Assembly: GCA_964036195.1 (NCBI GenBank)
Contig: OZ038454.1
Coordinates: 26,584,315-26,648,314, forward strand
From: Sphaerolaimus hirsutus
Taxonomy: Eukaryota; Nematoda; Chromadorea; Monhysterida; Sphaerolaimidae
Length of the DNA: 64,000 nt
Reading direction: 5' to 3'
The notes below the pieces were generated by a model. It saw only the letters and a program-made list of their open reading frames with translations, did not search any database and was not told the DNA's origin. Made by a program: the position numbers and the translations under genes. Below, one piece after another: positions 10,131-21,790 of this stretch. Within the stretch, counting starts at the first letter, position 1, and each line of letters begins with the position of its first letter.

Positions 10131-11085
10131 ACAGTATGTATACCTAATCACGTTTTATGTCCCACTTTTAAATTCATGAAATACATTTTATGTATGTACT
10201 CAGGTACTTTTAAAACGTACAAGTACTTTTTCCAGAGGTAATGTAAATCTATTTACTCAGTACTCGAGTAAATGTATTTTTCAAGTAAACATACCTCAAT
10301 ACATTTTAACAACCATGCAATGTTGTGTACTGAATCAACATGTGCACTAGCATTCGCTGCAAACGCTGCTTATGCCGGCTGGGGCCCATTCCGCATCAAA
10401 GCCCATTCCGCATGTAGACCCATTATAGACACATTATGCCTGCAGGGGTAAGAAAGGGGGGTGGGTAACACCACCCCAAACCGCCCAGCTATCTATCTAT
10501 CCCTGGCGCAAATTTTTTTGGCTACATTCCTTTGAACACCACGACACCCGCAAATTGCCTAGCTATCTAGCTATCTGGAGCGCTTTTGAGCAATTTTACC
10601 CTAATTTTCACCAAAATTTCCTAATTTTCCTACTTCTTATAGATTTTCACCTTCCAAAAAACTAGGTCATGTGTTTTATCACCTATTTTCAACATGCCAG
10701 GTATAATTAAATGTGTTCCGGGTCAACATGCGGGATGGGTTTAGATGCGGAATAGTGCACTGCCGCTAATGCATGCGAACGCGTGCGAACACTGATTTCG
10801 CAGTTGATTTGCTGTCATGATATCATTTGCAACCCTTTCTGGTCCCACTTGCGCAACTGTGTACATTGTATAAGTTACAATAGACTGAGCCAACAAAAAA
10901 TATCTTTAGTATTTTACGTTGGTACAGTTGGCACACATTGAAATGTGTTTACTGCTGTCAATAACTGTATTATCATGTTCTTAACAAAATATGAAAGAGA
11001 ATCTCTGTCTATATGAGGCGTTTGGTTCCGTAACCTGTTAGAGACCAAAGTGAAAAAATTGAGTTAAGTGCATGTCTGATATATA
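10131..11085. other. Intergenic DNA, nothing firm
   Basis: No gene is supported. A short GCTATCTATCTATCC stretch near 10490 resembles text near 45020-45080 and 60750-60830, so part of this may be an old dispersed repeat. Confidence 0.45.
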
Positions 11086-11589
11086 CCGTATTTCCTCGAA
11101 ATACCCCCCCCTCGTTTGACCCCCCCACCTCTCGAGACCACTATGAAACAATCACCCCCCCCCTCGAAATACCCCCCCCCTCGTTTGACCCCCCCCCCCT
11201 CTCGAGACCACTAAGAAACAATCACCCCCCCCCCTCGAAATACCCCCCCTCAAATTGAGTGTAAAGGGAACGTACATGACAATAACTGTAGTTTGTGTTC
11301 AGTGTACTGCAGAACACACGTTAAAACAATGTCGGTGTCACGTTAGAACAGTATACATACCATCTACATACTAATATTAGTCTACAGAACCTTATAAATG
11401 GCGGTTTTTTTGCATTTGTCGACGTCTGCGTACGTTTCAGACGACAATTTCGTACTTGGTTTTCAAAAATTTTCTTGTGAAATAATAACCCCCCCCCCCT
11501 CGAAATACCCCCCCCCTCGTTTAACCCCCCCCCCTCTCGGGACCACTATGAAACAATCACCCCCCGGGGGGTATTTCGAGGAAATACGG
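11086..11589. mobile_element. Family A inverted-repeat element
   Basis: TA-CCGTATTTCCTCGAAATAC to GAGGAAATACGG-TA. It has several CCCCCTCGAAATACC units and shares its core with the partial copy at 1-190. Confidence 0.8.
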
Positions 11590-11606
11590 TAAATTGATTT
11601 GATATA

Positions 11607-12031
11607 CCGTATTACCTCGAATTAACCCCCCCCTTGAATTAACCCCCCCCTCGAAATACCCCCCCTAAATTTCGGCTGAGGAAATAATAAACCCCCCCCT
11701 CGAAATACCCCCCCTAAAACGGAGTGTAACGTGAACGTACATGACAAATACCGCAGTTTGTGTTCTGTACAATGCAGAACACACGTTAAAACTGATGATT
11801 AAGTGACGTTAGGGAAGGGCTTTTGTGTATATACAGTTATAGATGCCTATAAACACACATACATCTATGTAATTGTTCGATTTTTCTACGTCTGCGTATG
11901 GGGAATTTTCGAAAATTTCTGGCGAAATAATAGACCCCCCCCTCGAATAAACCCCCCCCCTCGAATTATCCCCCCCTCAAATTTTGCTGGCGAAATAATA
12001 AACCCCCTGGGGGTATTTCGAGGTAATACGG
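11607..12031. mobile_element. Family A inverted-repeat element
   Basis: TA-CCGTATTACCTCGAATTAAC to GAGGTAATACGG-TA, about 17 bp from the preceding copy and of the CCTCGAATTA subtype. Confidence 0.8.
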
Positions 12032-12284
12032 TATATATATAAATACCGTATTACATCAAATTATCCCCCCCCTTGAATGAACCCCCCCCCCCCTCAAAAT
12101 GGGCTTGGGAAATAATAAACACCCCCCTCAAAATACCCCCCCCCCCTTCGGAATGATGTACGGCATCTACGTAATCAATACGTCAAGTATGCAATGTACA
12201 TGATGTATATTATTGCTAACTTGCATTGCAGCTACACATAGACTAGTTTGTGTAGCTAGGTATCTACGTTTTTATGTCCAAATA

Positions 12285-14382
12285 AACTGCCGGCCAATTT
12301 AAATGGAACATTTATTTTTTTAATTTCAATTGATTGTCACTCAGCCCCAAAGTGAAGTTGGGCTAAGCCAATTGGTGTGGAGATACCCCCAGGTGTTGCC
12401 AATGTTCACCCCAAATTGGGCCCCTGTAGCTGCTCCAGTGCAGCAACAGGAGCATTTTCTGAAAAAAATTTGAAATGTCTGGCTGGCCAATATAAATAGA
12501 ATTTTCACATGTTTACAAAGAATCAGTTATTTTATGTCCTAAAACTGGCTGAAAAGTTTACAGGGGTTGCAAAACAATCACACAATAAGAAAATCAACCA
12601 TTATTTTGTATCACAATGTCCAGGCACAGTGACAAGCCATCATAGAGCACCTGAACAAATCCCTTTGACATGCAGATATGATTCCGTTTTGTGTCCACTG
12701 CCAAGTGAAACATGCGTGACGGGGGCTTAAATTTGGGTGACAGATACACCTTGATGTGGCACATCTTTTCACACCCCTCCCGCCTCCCTGCAGCCCCATC
12801 AAAAAAGTTGTAGATGAACAAATGATCAACTTTTTTTCACCCAGAACGTCATTTACTTCAAGCAGAAACCTGGGGCCAGTTCCGCAAGTAGACAAGTTAA
12901 GAGTTAAAAGTTAAGAGTTGAGTTAAAGGTTAAAAGTTGAGGCAAAAGTTGAGTTAAAAGTTAAGAGTTGAGTTAAAGGTTAAAAGTTGAGTCAAAAGTT
13001 GAGTTAAAAGTTAAGAGTTGAGTTAAAGGTTAAAAGTTGAGTCAAAAGTTGAGTTAAAAGTTAAGAGTTGAGTTAAAGGTTAAAAGTTGAGTCAAAAGTT
13101 GAGTTAAAAGTTAAGAGTTGAGTTAAAGGTTAAAAGTTGAGTCAAAAGTTGAGTTAAATGTTAAGAGTTGAGTTAAAGGTTAAAATGTGAGTTCAAAGTT
13201 GATTTAAAAGACAAATGGGTCATTCGTTGCAGAAGCGCGATACGCTGATCTTCAATCATATTTTGTCCCCGCACGGCCATTTTGAAACAACGTTCCGCGA
13301 TTTTTTTTTTGCGATAATTTTTTTGAATACGTTATTTTCAAATGTCGTGCATACAACATTGGCAGCATGCCAGTGAACAGCCGTATCAATACCAATTTCA
13401 CATTTTTATTTTTTTACCATCATTTTCCACTTGTCTTTTAACTCTTAACTCTCAACTCAACTCTTAACTCAACTTTTAACTCAACTCTTGACTCTTAACT
13501 CAACTTTTAACCTTTAACTCCACTCTTAACATTTCACTCAACTTTTAACTCAACTCTTAAATTTTAACTTTTCTCTTAAACTTTAACTTTTCTCTTAAAC
13601 TTTAACTTTACTCTTAACTCGCCATTTGTCATTTTACTCAACTCTTAACTTTTAACTCTTAACTTGTCCACTTGCGGAACCGGCACCTGGCCCCACTGTG
13701 AACCCAAACATGACACAAAACGGGCTGCCCTTGTTCATCAGCCACCAGCAAGACAGTCCTGGTGGTGTGCAACCAGCATGACTGCATCACTGGGCCCATG
13801 CTTCTGCTGAAAGTAAATGACATTATGGGTGAAAAAAATTTAGTCATTTGTTCATTTACAACTTTTTTTGATGGGGCTGCAGGGAGGGGGGAGGGGTGTG
13901 AAAAGATGCACCACATCAAGGTGTATCTGTCACCCAAATTTAAGCGTCCATCGTGCATGTTTCACTTGGCAGTGGACACAAAACGGAATCATATCTGCAT
14001 GTCAAAGGGATTTGTTCAGGTGCTCTATAATGGCTTGTCACTGTGCCTGGACACTGTGATACAAAATAAGGGTTGATTTTTTCATTGTGTTATTGTTTTG
14101 CACCCCCTGTAAACTTTTCAGCCAGTTTTAGGACATAAAATCACTGATTCTTTGTAAATTTGTGAAAATTCCGTTTATATTGGCCAGCCAGACATTTCTA
14201 AAATTTTACAGAAAATGCTCCTGTGGCTGCACTGGAGCAGCTACAGGGGCCCAATTTGGGGTGAACATTGGCAACACCTGGGGGTATCTCCACACTAATT
14301 GGCTTAGCCCAACTTCACTTTGGGGCTGAGTGAAAACTGATTGAAATTTTTAAAAAAAATCCATTTAAATTGGCCGGCAGTT
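12285..14382. mobile_element. Fold-back element with arms of about 585 bp
   Basis: Ends AACTGCCGGCCAATTTAAATGG and its complement. The left arm (12285-12870) and right arm (about 13795-14382) are inverted copies with scattered differences. TA is duplicated on both sides (12283-12284, 14383-14384). The arm ORFs (for example 13762-14076) are mirror images with no recognisable domain, so I do not call them genes. Confidence 0.75.
12873..13686. mobile_element. Family B element with GTTAAGAGTTAAAAG arrays
   Basis: Ends GGGCCAGTTCCGCAAG and CTTGCGGAACCGGCAC, flanked by CTG on both sides (12870-12872, 13687-13689). Inside, 12892-13205 is a tandem array of GAGTTAAAGGTTAAAAGTT-type units of about 60 bp, answered by the inverted words CTCTTAACTCAAC at 13437-13670. 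It is nested in the fold-back element. Confidence 0.75.
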
Positions 14383-14566
14383 TATATCCTGTTTGGACAC
14401 ATTTATCACCTGTTTTGGGTACGCAAATGCCTACTATTGATAATACTACGATCCTTATGAAAATTTCTGACGAAATAATATAAAAAAACCCTCGAATTAA
14501 CCTCCCCACCTCAAAGTTTGCTGCCGAAATAATAAACCCCCATGGGGGTATTTCGAGGTAATACGG

Positions 14567-15211
14567 TATATACCTACCTTTGATGAGAGAAATAATTACC
14601 ACAATGTCTAAAAAAATTCTCGTGATACAGAAACACGATATTTGGAGAGAGAAAAATGAAGTTTTTATCCGAAACCCATGATCGCCATCCTGAAATAAAT
14701 TAGTTTTCACTTGAATGAAACACGCAACCTTCATTTCATAGAAAGACATTATTTTGCAAAATACAAAAATTGATAATCCTGCATGTAGGGTCAAAAACAA
14801 AACAACAAAACATGCTACATTACAAGCGTGGAGATGATTTGCAAAAAGGAACATTTGCACATTTCACATCCATGTTTGAATTGAACATGATTGAATTTAT
14901 GCCATACAATTTTGTTCCTGTTAGATGCAATTACTGCTGGTACACATTTGAATTTGACAAATTGGATTGCATTCTTCTAACCATTTCATTTTATTTGGCC
15001 TGACCTGTTTCTGTGAAAAAGCTAAGTGAACCAACAACAATACAGGCTTTTCAGTGTCAGTATTTATGCCTTCATTTCTACATATACCATTTCCGCCACT
15101 ATTATATACCGAAATATACTACTATACATTGCTCACACTACAAAATGTTAAACATTTTTTTCATTTTACACTAAAATGGACTCTTGGAGACTTGATTTTG
15201 TGAGTGTGAGG
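14567..15211. other. AT-rich DNA, nothing recognised
   Basis: Contains one 77-residue and part of one 181-residue ORF, without codon character, domain or splice support. Confidence 0.45.
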
Positions 15212-16493
15212 CCAGGGTTGGCAAAATCTCAGAAAAGAATAAATATAAAATAAAAATAAAATGGAATATTGAAGAATAAAATAAAATAAAATAAAATGGA
15301 AAATTTCAAAATAAAAATAAAAATTGTATAAAAATTTGAATTTTTGTAAAATTTATGTAGAATTGTATACAAATTCATATTTTTGTAAAAATTGTATAAA
15401 AATTCATATTTTTTGTAAAAAAAATTTCTGTTGTTTATAGTTCAACCTGTTCATTCGCGGAGCTGGGGCAGTCCCAAGCCATGTAAAGTGTCAAAATGTC
15501 ATATGAAATGGAATGGAAAGTGTCAATTTTCATGAAAATGTTAAGTAAAGTGTCAATTGTCATGACAAATATAAATTAAAGTGGAAACTATAAAGCAAAT
15601 TGTATCCTAATCTTATCTTTTGTATCCAAATCTTGGTGTTTTTGTAACCAAATCTTATGTGAACATTTGGATACAAAAAACATAAGATTTGGATACCAAA
15701 AGATAATGTTTGGATACCAAAACATAAGATTGAGATACACAATTTACACTCTGCACAACATTTGTCATGACAATTATACTTTGCTTGACATTTAAGTTGC
15801 CAATTGACTCTTTACTACATTTGTCATGACAAGTGACACTTTGCATGATGTTTTACAAATGCACCCAGCACACTCCAGTAATCCTTCTACTGAAAATGCA
15901 AACCATTCTTATCGATAATTGTAACTTAACACTTGCAACTAGCTAACAATGCTTCTACTGATAATGTTTGGATACCAAAACATAAGATTGAGATACACAA
16001 TTTACACTCTGCACAACATTTGTCATGACAATTATACTTTGCTTGACATTTAAGTTGCCAATTGACTCTTTACTACATTTGTCATGACAAGTGACACTTT
16101 GCATGATGTTTTACAAATGCACCCAGCACACTCCAGTAATCCTTCTACTGAAAATGCAAACCATTCTTATCGATAATTGTAACTTAACACTTGCAACTAG
16201 CTAACAATACCTACTGCATGCAACTTTTGCAAAGTAATGGAAAAATTTGTTGCACGTTTTTCATGTTTGGGTCTAATTATCACATTTTTCTGACATTGCA
16301 TGCAATATTCTGATTTTTTGTAAAATTTCTGTACAATTTTTGTAAAATTTTTGTAAAATGGTCCATTTTATTATTATTTTGGAATAAAATAAAATAAAAT
16401 AAATTGAAACAAGAATAAAATAAAAATAAAATACATTTTTATACAATTTTTATACAATTTGTATACAAATGATTTTTATAAAACCAACCCTGG
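15212..16493. mobile_element. Family C element (CCAGGGTTGG ends)
   Basis: Starts CCAGGGTTGGCAAAATC and ends in CCAACCCTGG. The arms are long AATAAAATAAAAAT-type runs and ATTTTTGTAAAA words. The middle contains family-B-like text (GTAAAGTGTCAAAATGTC) and the ATCCAAATCTTATG words. Confidence 0.7.
15703..16208. repeat. 258-bp direct tandem duplication
   Basis: 15703-15960 and 15961-16208 repeat the same text (ATAATGTTTGGATACC...CTAGCTAACAAT) almost without change, inside the family C element. This implies a recent duplication. Confidence 0.8.
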
Positions 16494-16497
16494 TTGT

Positions 16498-16692
16498 GAC
16501 TAGTGATGGAATGGCGCCATGGCGCTGGCGCCCTTTGAATGGCGCCAAAGGGCGCCAGCACCATGGCGCCATTGGCGCTTGGCGCCCTTGGCGCTTGGCG
16601 CCATTTTCGCTGGCGCCAATTTGGCCCCGGCGCCATTGTTTTGGATGGCGCCCGGCGCCATTGTTTTGGATGGCGCCAGAAATGGCGCCAAG
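16498..16692. repeat. Family D GGCGCC palindrome array
   Basis: Starts ACTAGTGATGGAATGGCGCC and continues with about twenty GGCGCC sites spaced 8-20 bp. ORFs through it in all frames are artefacts of the repeat. Confidence 0.65.
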
Positions 16693-17084
16693 ATCGGGCG
16701 ATGAGAGTTTTTTATTCTCGATATCCAACTTGGATAATCCAAGTGCCTTATCTGCTGAATTGTATCATATTTATATTTAGTGTTGAGTGTTGTTACCTTC
16801 GAAATGTTTTGTCTAGCATTGCAAGTTTAAGTTGATCTTTTCATCAACTTTTTACCTGCCCTGATATGGGAGAGTCCCTTCTATTTTTTGTTATTTTTCA
16901 GCCAGTTCTTTCACGATCAGTTAAGGTTTTTCAAAGTGATATGTCAACAATGATTTATACAATGGCGATTCATGAGGTATTCAACATTTGATTCTAAAAT
17001 GGCAATGGATCAGGCAACCAAAAGGACCAAATTGCACAGGCATTTTTTATTATTTTTATGAATTTGGCATCATTCCAGTAGTTT

Positions 17085-19211
17085 AGGTGGCATTAACACG
17101 GTTTTTCTGTGACGATAAGAAATGTGATTTTTCGACCATCCTTGTCGAATGAACGTGAAATATTTTACATGTTCGATACCTCGATTGATCACGATTGTGC
17201 CAGCTTCACTGCCTGTGGCAAACATCAAATTCCATAGATTACGTGATCATCCATCATCACACTTTTTTCATGTTGTCGGAGGTTTTCGCCGCATTTGTTC
17301 TACGAGGCATCGCTAGTGAGGCCGCGTAGAACAAATCCTCCGACAACCTCCAACAAGAAAAATACATTTGTCAGATATTTTACGTCTTTACTAATTTTAC
17401 TAGTTTCTGTTTTTACCACAAAAATACGCCACTCGTCGAATTACCGCGGCAGATAATTGTAAATTCCAGTCCCTTTGCGCTTTTAATTGTGTGCGTAATT
17501 AAACAAATGTTTGTTTTTATGGTACGGGGATTTTACACGCAAATCAGGAACAGCGCCAGTACCCCTTGGGGTCCTGACAAGTTCCCAAGGACGGACACGG
17601 CAACTTACCAATCCCTTTCGTAACTGCAGCCGGCGGTTTACTTTGATTAACTGTTAATAAGCCGTAAATAAAATAAAGCCGTAATTAATAAAATCAAATT
17701 AAAATACAAAGCAGTTAGTATGCTTCAGGGGGACCAAGTTGAATTTCACGGGAACTTTATTTAGCAATATAGTCAGAGTCAATTTCACAATAGCACAAGT
17801 GAGTCGTAAAGCCTCTAGTGGGTAAAAAAACGTAAAATCAGTGTGTTTTATAATCACAAAAAGTCTACCATATCATTACTGAATACTACATCTGAGACAC
17901 AACAATTAACCGTAATTAGAAGATTACAAAGCAAAAACAATGATCACTGGAAAACGAATAATATAGCGTACAAGGCACTGGAAAAATAAGTGAATGCAGG
18001 AAAAATGATAAAAATGCAAACGTGAATTAAACCAAACATAAGGTAACTGTGATTAATCTGACGTAATTAACATAAAAATATCTCAGAGGTGAGTGTCATA
18101 AACTGGGTTTTTATTCAGAGGTTACGGTACAAGTTAGAACAGGTGGTGTGACACGTGTTATCACCCTGCGCCCCTATAGGTGAAATATTTTATAGCGCGC
18201 CCGACCAAGGCCACAGAAAGAACGCTCATTTGCGGGGGTTTACTCAGGGTTATTGCATTGCCGGGTAAGGGTTGGAACTTGGGGCATGAACACGCGCTAC
18301 AAAGACACTAGCACTTGTGAGTTCACCAATCACCCTGGGTGATGGGAATAATTAATTGGCACTGCTGTGCTCTTCACTTTAGACTGTGCTCTGCGTGTGT
18401 CTTGCAGTCGCATGTCGACAATAATTGCCGTTTTGCCACTTTTCCACCCATTACCTAGTCCTAAATAAAAATGCACTTGGTCGGGGAAATTTCTGAATGT
18501 TATCTATTGGGGCGCCAAGGTGTTTAACAGAGTCGACACCTTTAGCTTAACAAGAAACTTCAAAGCTTTTCTCACCCATTCCCAGACACTGCACCCTTTT
18601 GATCAACTATGTAAACTTAATAGAAACCTTAAAAATTAAAATTCAAATTTTCATATCAAAAAATACATTCAAAAAAACAAAAGTAATCACTTAATTAACT
18701 TAAAATGCGGGTAACTTAATTAGCTTAATTAAATGAAACAGGAAATGAAACAATTAAAATCACACAGGAATAGTTACGTAATTAACGGAAAGAAAAACTA
18801 CTTGATAAATTTCATGGCCGCAGTAGTGTCCATTCGGGCGTACCGTCCTGGGGCTGCGGCCTCGTTGGCGGATTTGCAGTGCACAGCAAACCTCGCGTTC
18901 ACTGTGACTTCCCTGTGCACCGCAGGCCGTCATTCGGTCACACATGGTCGTTCTCGAGTCGTTGGAGTGTCTGCGCAAAATGGTCATTACGTTTTTACGC
19001 ATGATTGGCTAGCCATATTTCCACCTACACATTATCTAGTGTGCGTTATTACATAATCTATACACATTTATTATTGTTCCACGTAGTGAGGTTGATCAAA
19101 TCATGATCAATTGAGGCGTCCCATCTATCTACTAATTGATTTTCATCACAAAATACGGTTAACAAAATTGAAATTTTTGTTGTCACAAAAAAACCGTGTA
19201 AACGGCGCCTT
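17085..19211. mobile_element. Family E TIR element
   Basis: Left GGTGGCATTAACACGGTTTT, right AAAACCGTGTAAACGGCGCC, with adjacent GTGACGA and TTGTCAC words in inverse orientation. It contains a hairpin at about 17272-17354 (TTGTCGGAGG, ATTTGTTCTACG and complements). The GC-richer stretch 18810-18990 has no convincing ORF. The interior is otherwise unrecognised. Confidence 0.5.
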
Positions 19212-19589
19212 ATGACCATCATATTGGAAACAGCCCTTCAATTTCTCTCGAGGCCTCCACAAAGTCAAAAAAGTGTAACTTATATTGTAAACCTGACCTT
19301 CTTTTACAAGTAATATGCTAATTGAACATGACTCGGGCTGGCAAGAATATGCTTTTCTTGCTACCTTTTAGCATGAAATTGTGTATAATTTCAGCAGATT
19401 GTAATTCCATCCCTTCAAATACTAGCCGCGGAAAATACTGCATCTTGAAAAAATAACTTTTTGAATATGAATATATATTAAAAATTCATGATAAGATGCA
19501 CTTCCTGGGGCTTTTTATCATCAGGGATATGGTATAACGCATTTCATAAAAGCTTATGTGATAATACATGCCGTAATAAGGACTTTCAT

Positions 19590-19680
19590 TGTTGGCGCCA
19601 TTTTGGCGCCTGGCGCCATTTTTTCAGATGGCGTCATGGCGCCATTGGCGCCTGGCGCCATTTTTCCTGGCGATTTTCCA
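19590..19680. repeat. Family D GGCGCC palindrome array, short
   Basis: About eight GGCGCC or near-GGCGCC sites; no clear end sequences. The rest of 19212-20048 shows nothing recognisable. Confidence 0.5.
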
Positions 19681-20048
19681 TCAAATGTTGTGACGCCATC
19701 TTGAGAAGCCATATGAAAATATTTTAAACTTATATTTGATGTATTTAGGTGCACCTTTTGAACACGTTGTATTGGAATGGTGCAAGGCACGTTTAAATAT
19801 ACTAGGCATGTGCATAAGGTTATGAGTGGTAATTATTTTTAATTGGCATCATCTGAACTTTATCTTGTACTGCAGGATTAAGATTGCACAAAAATTGGTT
19901 TTTACAGAACATAATAAGTGGACAGTAGTACCGCCGCACTCTTTAAGGTGCCATTTAAAATGTCAAATGCCATACACATGCAAAAGGTAATAGGTATACT
20001 AGGACAACCGCAAAGTACGCTCATAATCCTACCATAATTAAATGAATA

Positions 20049-20822
20049 CCGTTTTTCTTCTTATAGAAGAGCGCCGTTCTATTTTTTTGTCAACATTTTT
20101 ACCTGCCGTTCTATTAGAGGTGCCGTTCTATTGGAGGCTGCCGTTCTATTTTTTCACCAATTTTTTCACACATTTCTCATTTCAAAATAGCTTTATTTTT
20201 AATGAAGCTTGAGCAATATTTAAATATCACAGCATCAATTTCAAATTTAACACCTATTTGAATGCTTTGCATGTTATCACCATCCATTTTTGATTCATTT
20301 TTGTGTTTTGGCCAGGGTTGGCAGAATCTCAGAAAAAAATAAAAATAAAATATAAAAAAAATTGAAAATTGAAGAATAAAATAAAAATAAAATGGGAAAT
20401 TGAAGAATAAAATAAAAATAAAATACAATTTTTATACAATTTTACTACAATTTTAGTAAAAATAATTTTACAAAAATCAATTCTGGTCACGATCTGACAT
20501 CAAAAATAAAAATAAAATAAAAATAAAATGGATAATTTAAGAATTAAATAAAAATAAAATGAAAAATGTAAGAATAAAATTTAAAAAAAATACAATTTTT
20601 ATACAATTTTACTACAATTTTAGTAAAAAGAATTTTACTAAAACCAACCCTGGTTTTGGCACACTCCCAACATAATTCTTACCTGCCTTTCTATTGGAGG
20701 TGCCGTTCAATTGGAGGCTGCTGTTCTATTGTTTTCGTGAGTGCAAAAATGTGCCAAAACCTGCTGTTCTATTGGAGGTGCCGTTCTATTGGAGGTATGC
20801 CGTTCTATTAGAAGAAATACGG
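20049..20822. mobile_element. Family A element, TTCTATTAGAAG variant, interrupted
   Basis: TA-CCGTTTTTCTTCTTATAGAAG to CTATTAGAAGAAATACGG-TA, with repeated GCCGTTCTATTGGAGG units. It keeps the family A outer bases but a different inner module. It is split by a family C element at 20312-20653; the copy at 45123-45495 lacks that insertion. Confidence 0.75.
20312..20653. mobile_element. Family C element, nested
   Basis: CCAGGGTTGG...CCAACCCTGG flanked by TTTTGG on both sides, a likely 6-bp target duplication. The interior is AATAAAAATAAAATGG-type repeats. Confidence 0.75.
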
Positions 20823-20987
20823 TATAATCTTGTAATAAATTTTGTAGTTTATCATTCCATAGTAAAACGAAATCTGATGATGAAAAATGTACAGGTAATG
20901 AAAAATGTAAATTTTTGGTTCTTTATTCAGATGGGTTATGCTAGGTTTCCATACTAGGTATTTTAAGTGCTATGTCCGCCGAGTATA

Positions 20988-21265
20988 CGGGGTGTGGCAA
21001 TTTAGACCAACGCTTTAGATTTTGAATAACTTGACACTGGGTCGCCGGATGAAAGTCAAATTTTAGTTGAATATTAACAACTAAACAGGAAAGGTTTCCA
21101 CCAAATATGGCTGCGATCGCTTTACTGGTTTAAGAGTTATTCAAGCAAACACCAATAATCGTTGTTTTACTACCACCTTGCTTTACAATCAATTACGCAA
21201 GCGTCTGCCGATTTCCTTATCGGTAACGCGGATTAGTGGCGCGCGCACGCATTTAGGCACGCCGC
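20988..21265. mobile_element. Family I element, single arm
   Basis: Matches the left arm of 47272-47829 (GGTGTGGCAATTTAGACC, ACTAAACAGGAAAGG, TATGGCTGCGATCGC). The other arm is missing. Confidence 0.6.
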
Positions 21266-21312
21266 TGGAAAAAATAAAAATAAAAGAATGACGAAAAAAA
21301 CTATCCATATCC

Positions 21313-21539
21313 CGGTCAGAGTGAAAATTTTGAGAGAAAAACGTGAAAAATGCAACAATAACCACCATTTATAAGTTTTTACAGCCTTATATAAGGATGT
21401 AGATGGTATAAACGATGTTCTAACGTAACACAGTAAGTGTTTTGAACGTCTGTTATGCATTTCCCGGACCACAAATTCATAGTGTCCATTTTGAGGGGGA
21501 GTATTTCGAGGGGGGGGGGGCTATTTCGAGGAAATACGG
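21313..21539. mobile_element. Family A element, right part
   Basis: Shares AAAATTTTGAGAGAAAAACGTG...CCGGACCACAAATTCATA with copies at 28987 and 36826 and ends GAGGAAATACGG-TA. The left end is lost. Confidence 0.65.
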
Positions 21540-21790
21540 TACTTTTAACAACTCTGCACTGCTCGCATCCAGTTTATGAGTGTCCCAGATTTTAGGATTT
21601 TAGGTATATATGGAAATATATGGAAAACAGCTAGGTACCTACACCTATATTGCTTTTCTACCTCAAATCTAATTTTGAACGACAATTATCCATAATTTTA
21701 TGCTAAATGGTCAATAACTTCCAACCATAACTTATATCGCAGCTCGAGAAGGGATACAGGCGTGTCTGATAAAAAAACCCCAAATATACC

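Larger units (their letters stand above)
12046..14566. mobile_element. Family A element interrupted by a fold-back element
   Basis: Left end TA-CCGTATTACATCAAATTATC, right end GAGGTAATACGG-TA. Its core word TATGTCCAAATA is broken at 12284 and resumes at 14383 (TATATCCTGTTTGGACAC). Uninterrupted copies of this core occur near 33390 and 35940. Confidence 0.7.

Noticed and set aside
12594..14076. Paired ORFs of 94 and 104 codons that look like a duplicated gene family
   Set aside because: They are mirror images in the two arms of one fold-back element, frame-broken relative to each other and without a domain.
14315..14860. 181-codon minus-strand ORF with hydrophobic stretches
   Set aside because: It runs from the fold-back arm through a family A end into AT-rich DNA, so it spans unrelated repeats. 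The hydrophobic character is expected from T-rich codons.
16439..16835. Several overlapping Ala/Pro/Trp-rich ORFs on both strands
   Set aside because: They are translations of the GGCGCC array in all frames.
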